Part shown: positions 37,485-40,659 of the stretch, one piece after another
Layout of the letters: each line of letters starts with the position of its first letter
How positions within the stretch are numbered: position 1 is the stretch's first letter
IMG/VR virus record: IMGVR_UViG_3300030390_000753
Coordinates: 1 to 40,659 of that record
Direction: 5' to 3' (one strand)
DNA: 40,659 bases
Origin: a virus
Notes under the pieces: model-generated
What the model was told of the DNA's origin: nothing
The model's input: the letters and a program-made list of their open reading frames with translations, nothing else
Databases searched by the model: none
Made by a program: the position numbers and the translations under genes

Positions 37485-39077
37485 TGAAGTAGCTGCTTCT
37501 GTTCTTGAAGATATGTATGTTACTGCTCTTGCAGGAGATGATCCAGCTCCTGTAGTAATAACACTTGTTATTGTGTTATCAATATTTGCACTTGTTTCGT
37601 CTGTTGATTTCCAGCTAGTAAGTGATACTGAGGTTTGACCAGCACCACCAGCATCTTTTGTGCAAGGTGTTGCCTTAGTAAAGTCATCAGCGTTTGCATA
37701 AGTGTTAGACGCAAAGGTAGCAGTGTTATTTTCAGCCACTTGAATTAAGCCTAATGCAGCTTTTGTTGCAGCAGATATTTGAATTGCATTTGACTGGATT
37801 AATGCACCAGTGCTGTTTTTTGTTGGCGATTGAGTGTCATCAGCAATAACAAGCATAACTGTACCAGAACAATCTGGAGTAACATCTACGATGTTTCCGT
37901 AAAATGTTGTGTTTGTAACGCCTTTTGCTTGGATTCCAGATCCAACATTAGCGGCTGTAGAGCCAAAGCTTCTTATGATGTTTCCGTAATGTCCGCCACC
38001 AATAGTTCCCTTACAAAGTAATCCTAACCCACCATTAGAGACAATGTTAAATGAACTATTACAATCAGTCTGATGACCAAAGAATATAGAGTGACCAGTA
38101 GAGTTTCGGAAAACTTCACTGCCATTCATTGTGTTGTTTGTCATTGTTCCTTTGTTTGCTTTGTGATCTAATGCAGCATCACTTCCATCGTGACCAAAGC
38201 GAATCATAAACCCGCCAGTAGTATCAATGTACCCTGTGTTATTTCTTACAATGCAGTCGTTTGCAGTTAATGTTGCTGTATCGCAGTCAACAACAATTAA
38301 TGATCCAGTGCCAGTTGTAGAGTCAGCATAACAACTTACATTGTTGCCCTCTATTAATGCGCTATCAATGTTTAAAACTCTTATCATTGGATGCTCAATT
38401 TGACTTACTGATGACGAAAGAGTACAAGTTATAGAATTGTCTTTTACAATTGCTGTGCAAGGTGCTGCGTCAGCAGAAAGGTAAATTGGAGACTCTCCGT
38501 TAGTCTTACCTGTAATAGTTATAGTATTGTTTTCAACTAAAACATCACCCTCTCCAAGAGTAATAGCCCTTAACAAGCCCCTAGTCGATACTCCAGTTAA
38601 AGTATTTCCTTTTACTGTTAAATTAGCTTTTGTAAGTGCGTTGGTAATATTAATTCCAAAAATAGCATTATTTTTGAATGTATTGTTTTCGCATACCACT
38701 GTGCAAGCACTTGCTCCGTTATTTGCAACCCAGACTCCGTAGTTTGGGGCTACTGGGCCAGAATCATCCATTACAATGCCGCTAACACCTACAGTTTGCC
38801 CTGACAGATCTGTTGACCATCTAAAAGCTGCTGTTGCTGCGCTAGGCTGCACTGTAACTGATCCATCAACCTGCGCCTCAATAGTAATACCAGTTTGAAC
38901 AAGAGCATAACCATTAGATCCTGTTTGCATCTCGGTGGCGTTATAGACCCCAGAGCCAACAAGAACTCTGTCTCCATCTACACAGTCGGCATGAACTGCT
39001 GAAAATGTATTATATGCAGTAGCCTCAGTTAATCCGTCTGAGTTATCACCTGTTTTATTCCAATATCTTGTGGTCAT
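37248..39077 (-). CDS. Beta-helix tail protein with shared C-terminal module, 609 residues
   Basis: It begins MTTRYWNKTGDNSDGLTEAT, then YNTFSAVHADCVDGDRVLVG, typical of pectate-lyase-like tail spikes, followed by many short strand rungs (VVCENNTFKNNAIFGINITN, LVENNTITITGK, ALIEGNNVSCYADST). Ends in the 78-residue module and PARAVTYISS linker. It has the same AAAGGAATAAGTA ribosome site. It presumably contributes a different receptor or glycan specificity from its neighbours. Confidence 0.75.
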   Translation of the reverse strand: MTTRYWNKTGDNSDGLTEATAYNTFSAVHADCVDGDRVLVGSGVYNATEMQTGSNGYALVQTGITIEAQVDGSVTVQPSAATAAFRWSTDLSGQTVGVSGIVMDDSGPVAPNYGVWVANNGASACTVVCENNTFKNNAIFGINITNALTKANLTVKGNTLTGVSTRGLLRAITLGEGDVLVENNTITITGKTNGESPIYLSADAAPCTAIVKDNSITCTLSSSVSQIEHPMIRVLNIDSALIEGNNVSCYADSTTGTGSLIVVDCDTATLTANDCIVRNNTGYIDTTGGFMIRFGHDGSDAALDHKANKGTMTNNTMNGSEVFRNSTGHSIFFGHQTDCNSSFNIVSNGGLGLLCKGTIGGGHYGNIIRSFGSTAANVGSGIQAKGVTNTTFYGNIVDVTPDCSGTVMLVIADDTQSPTKNSTGALIQSNAIQISAATKAALGLIQVAENNTATFASNTYANADDFTKATPCTKDAGGAGQTSVSLTSWKSTDETSANIDNTITSVITTGAGSSPARAVTYISSRTEAATSSAFTLQPSQELQVFAVPDLEENEYVTIEVDDAIQGWRSMGVVVNQFDSNGFIANNKRVAQEYRLTKSVTRSSTRIESN

Positions 39078-39088
39078 TACTTATTCCT

Positions 39089-39325
39089 TTAATTAGATTC
39101 TATTCGAGTAGGTGCTTGAGTTGTTGATTTAGTAACTCTGTATTCTTGAGCTACACGTTTATTATTCTTGATGAAACCGCTAGTATCGTCTGAGTTAATA
39201 ATAGCACCCATTGTACGCCAACCTAAGCTCACGTCATTTACTTCAATGGTAACAAACTCATTAGCTGCTAGTCTTGGTTCTGCAAAAACTTCTAACTCTT
39301 TACTAGGTTGTATTGTAAATCCAGA
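39089..39325 (-). repeat. C-terminal tail module, copy B
   Basis: This codes for the last 78 residues of the junction-spanning beta-helix protein; same subtype as copy A at 164-400 (INSDDTSGFI). Confidence 0.9.
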
Positions 39326-40659
39326 TGAGGTTGAAGCTGCTTCTCTTTCAGATATATATGTAACCGCTCTAGGTGCAACGCTTGTAGGAGCAACATAACC
39401 AAAAGCGTCATCTCTATACAAGATTCTAGTAGGCTCAAAAGTAGTAATAGTAGTTTCAGAGTAGCTTGTTCCATTTACTGTTACTAAGTTACCAACCTGA
39501 AGTCCGCCATAATAGTTTTGACTTGTAGTTAGATTTTGAGCAAACTGTGAAACCTCATCAATACACTGACCCTCTATACCTTCAAACACGTTTTTAGAAA
39601 TAACTAAATCGTTAGTCTGATCGGTTCTAATGCTAATTGCATCTCTTACAGATCCTGTTACTCCAGTAAACGCAAAAGTGTTGTTAGTAATAGACGAGTT
39701 AAGCCAATTACTATGCAGTCTAATCATCAAGTCATTGCCATATAGTAAGTTATTATTAATAACTAATTCGTCAATGGTCATTCCACTATCTGTGTAAATA
39801 CCATAAACTGCGTTATTAGAGGCTCCTGTAATTTCACAGTTTTGAATGGTTACTCTGGTTACGCTGCTATTTGCTAAAAATTTGAATCCGTTACTTGCCG
39901 CAGCTCTAGTCTTTATACCGTCAAATGTAACATCGGTTACGTTTTGAATGTTATTTATTGAAGAAGCAGACCCGCCAACTATATCTATATTTTTAAACAC
40001 TGTTGAGCTTACATTACTAACTTCATATATGCCTGTATCTGTGTTATCTAGTAATTTTAAATCAATTAATAAGCAGTTATCTTCTGCGTAATTAACTTGG
40101 AGACCCTCTAGGCTTCCTTGAGATATACAGTTTCGTATTGTTGAGCTTTTAATTGGATGAGTAACAGGATCGCCAGACATTGTGTAGCCTCGCGTTGCTG
40201 CGTCTAAAACTATACAGTTTTCAATTAGGCAATCTGACATCCCCTGGCCTACACTAGCCGTACTTAAACTCATACCTCTAAACCTTGCACCAATACTTGA
40301 GCAGAACTTAATACTGCACCCAATGCTGTGTCTTATTCTTATATCGTCCCAAAGTGCATTGGATGTTTGGCAGCTATGTACATGGCAATCATTTGAGCCA
40401 AGCATATCAATATTCTGCTTTTCGGAGTTTTTTACATTAAAACCTTTTATAAGAACGCCAGTTCTTGTCTCGCATTCTATACCTACATCTAATCCGACCG
40501 CATCTATAATTGTAGTAACACCGCTATACTTGCCCGCTAAAGTAACTCCGTTTCGAGCAACTATTAAGCTCTCTGTAAATGATCCTGAAAAGTTTATGGT
40601 GTCGCCAGAAGAAACAGATCCCCATGCAATACTAGCAAATGTATTCCACGGTGTTGATA
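39089..40659 (-). CDS. Beta-helix tail protein with shared C-terminal module (N terminus lies at 1-153)
   Basis: The frame is open from the window end to the stop at 39089. An internal Met at 40405 would give 438 residues, but no ribosome site precedes it and the upstream frame runs in phase into 1-153 through the circle junction, giving about 540 residues. The central part has repeated rungs (IENCIVLDAATRGYTMSG, TIRNCISQGSLEGLQVN, VTIQNCEITGASNNAVYG) of a right-handed beta-helix. The C-terminal module follows PRAVTYISE. The variant base at 40657 changes Ala to Ser relative to the left copy. Confidence 0.8.
   Translation of the reverse strand, partial: STPWNTFASIAWGSVSSGDTINFSGSFTESLIVARNGVTLAGKYSGVTTIIDAVGLDVGIECETRTGVLIKGFNVKNSEKQNIDMLGSNDCHVHSCQTSNALWDDIRIRHSIGCSIKFCSSIGARFRGMSLSTASVGQGMSDCLIENCIVLDAATRGYTMSGDPVTHPIKSSTIRNCISQGSLEGLQVNYAEDNCLLIDLKLLDNTDTGIYEVSNVSSTVFKNIDIVGGSASSINNIQNVTDVTFDGIKTRAAASNGFKFLANSSVTRVTIQNCEITGASNNAVYGIYTDSGMTIDELVINNNLLYGNDLMIRLHSNWLNSSITNNTFAFTGVTGSVRDAISIRTDQTNDLVISKNVFEGIEGQCIDEVSQFAQNLTTSQNYYGGLQVGNLVTVNGTSYSETTITTFEPTRILYRDDAFGYVAPTSVAPRAVTYISEREAASTSSGFTIQPSKELEVFAEPRLAANEFVTIEVNDVSLGWRTMGAIINSDDTSGFIKNNKRVAQEYRVTKSTTQAPTRIESN
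40559..40659. repeat. Right copy of 101-bp terminal redundancy
   Basis: Matches 1-101 with a single mismatch (A at 40657 against C at 99). With one copy removed the circle is 40,558 bp. Confidence 0.95.

Noticed and set aside
16899-38977. Opposite-strand and alternate-frame open frames within late genes (for example 17347-17529, 19986-20354, 31718-32131, 37830-38021)
   Set aside because: They overlap well-supported structural genes, lack ribosome sites and have compositions typical of antisense frames.
1-40659. Integrase, CI-type repressor, attachment site, tRNA genes, CRISPR array
   Set aside because: I looked on both strands and saw no integrase motifs, no tRNA T-arm consensus and no regularly spaced repeats; the repeats present are coding duplications.

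Overview
The window is a complete or nearly complete genome of a short-tailed (podovirus-type) dsDNA phage. The first 101 bases recur at the end (1-101 and 40559-40659, one mismatch at 99/40657), and one tail-protein reading frame runs unbroken through that junction, so the molecule closes to a circle of about 40,558 bp. That is either a circularly permuted or terminally redundant genome, or an assembly overlap. There is no tape-measure, tail-tube or sheath gene. Instead there are a portal, a P22 gp4-like adaptor, a P22 gp10-like tail protein and several Gly/Ala/Gln-rich ejection-type proteins, as in podoviruses. The host is probably a Gram-negative bacterium (sigma70-type promoters, Cro-like repressor, ERF/NinG recombination genes). 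I cannot name the genus. No phage RNA polymerase, DNA polymerase, integrase, CI repressor, tRNA or CRISPR was seen, so the phage should depend on host RNA polymerase and replisome.

Layout. (1) 2916-4076 is a divergent control region with a good leftward sigma70 promoter (3030-3058) for the late operon and a rightward early promoter (4000-4027) overlapping a palindromic operator. (2) 4077-7459, plus strand: an early operon of about 14 very small genes, mostly coupled by ATGA overlaps, with hairpins between some genes, a second operator-promoter at 5563-5590 and an intrinsic terminator at 7482-7505. (3) 12711-7879, minus strand: a replication operon, with a Cro-like regulator, a primase-type zinc finger, an O-like winged-helix protein carrying iteron-like repeats, a DnaB-type ATPase, small helix-turn-helix proteins and a metallophosphoesterase. 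(4) 12871-16978, plus strand: a recombination/nucleotide operon, with an ERF annealing protein, an SSB-tail-bearing protein, a DUF3310 protein, NinG and small proteins. (5) 2915 leftwards through the circle junction to 16975, minus strand: one very long late operon: holin, coiled-coil membrane protein, LamG protein, an SGNH esterase and three beta-helix tail proteins, small and large terminase, portal, scaffold, capsid, tail adaptor and tail genes, ejection proteins and an M15 endolysin.

How it works together. I infer that the small Cro-like protein represses its own promoter and two early promoters through a shared 16-bp palindrome. Lysogeny genes are absent, so this looks like lambdoid-style regulation in a lytic phage. 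The most unusual features are four tail proteins that share an interchangeable 78-residue C-terminal module and a repeated translation-initiation sequence; two small recombination-operon proteins that end in SSB-like acidic tips; and structured RNA elements in the control region and upstream of 15399.
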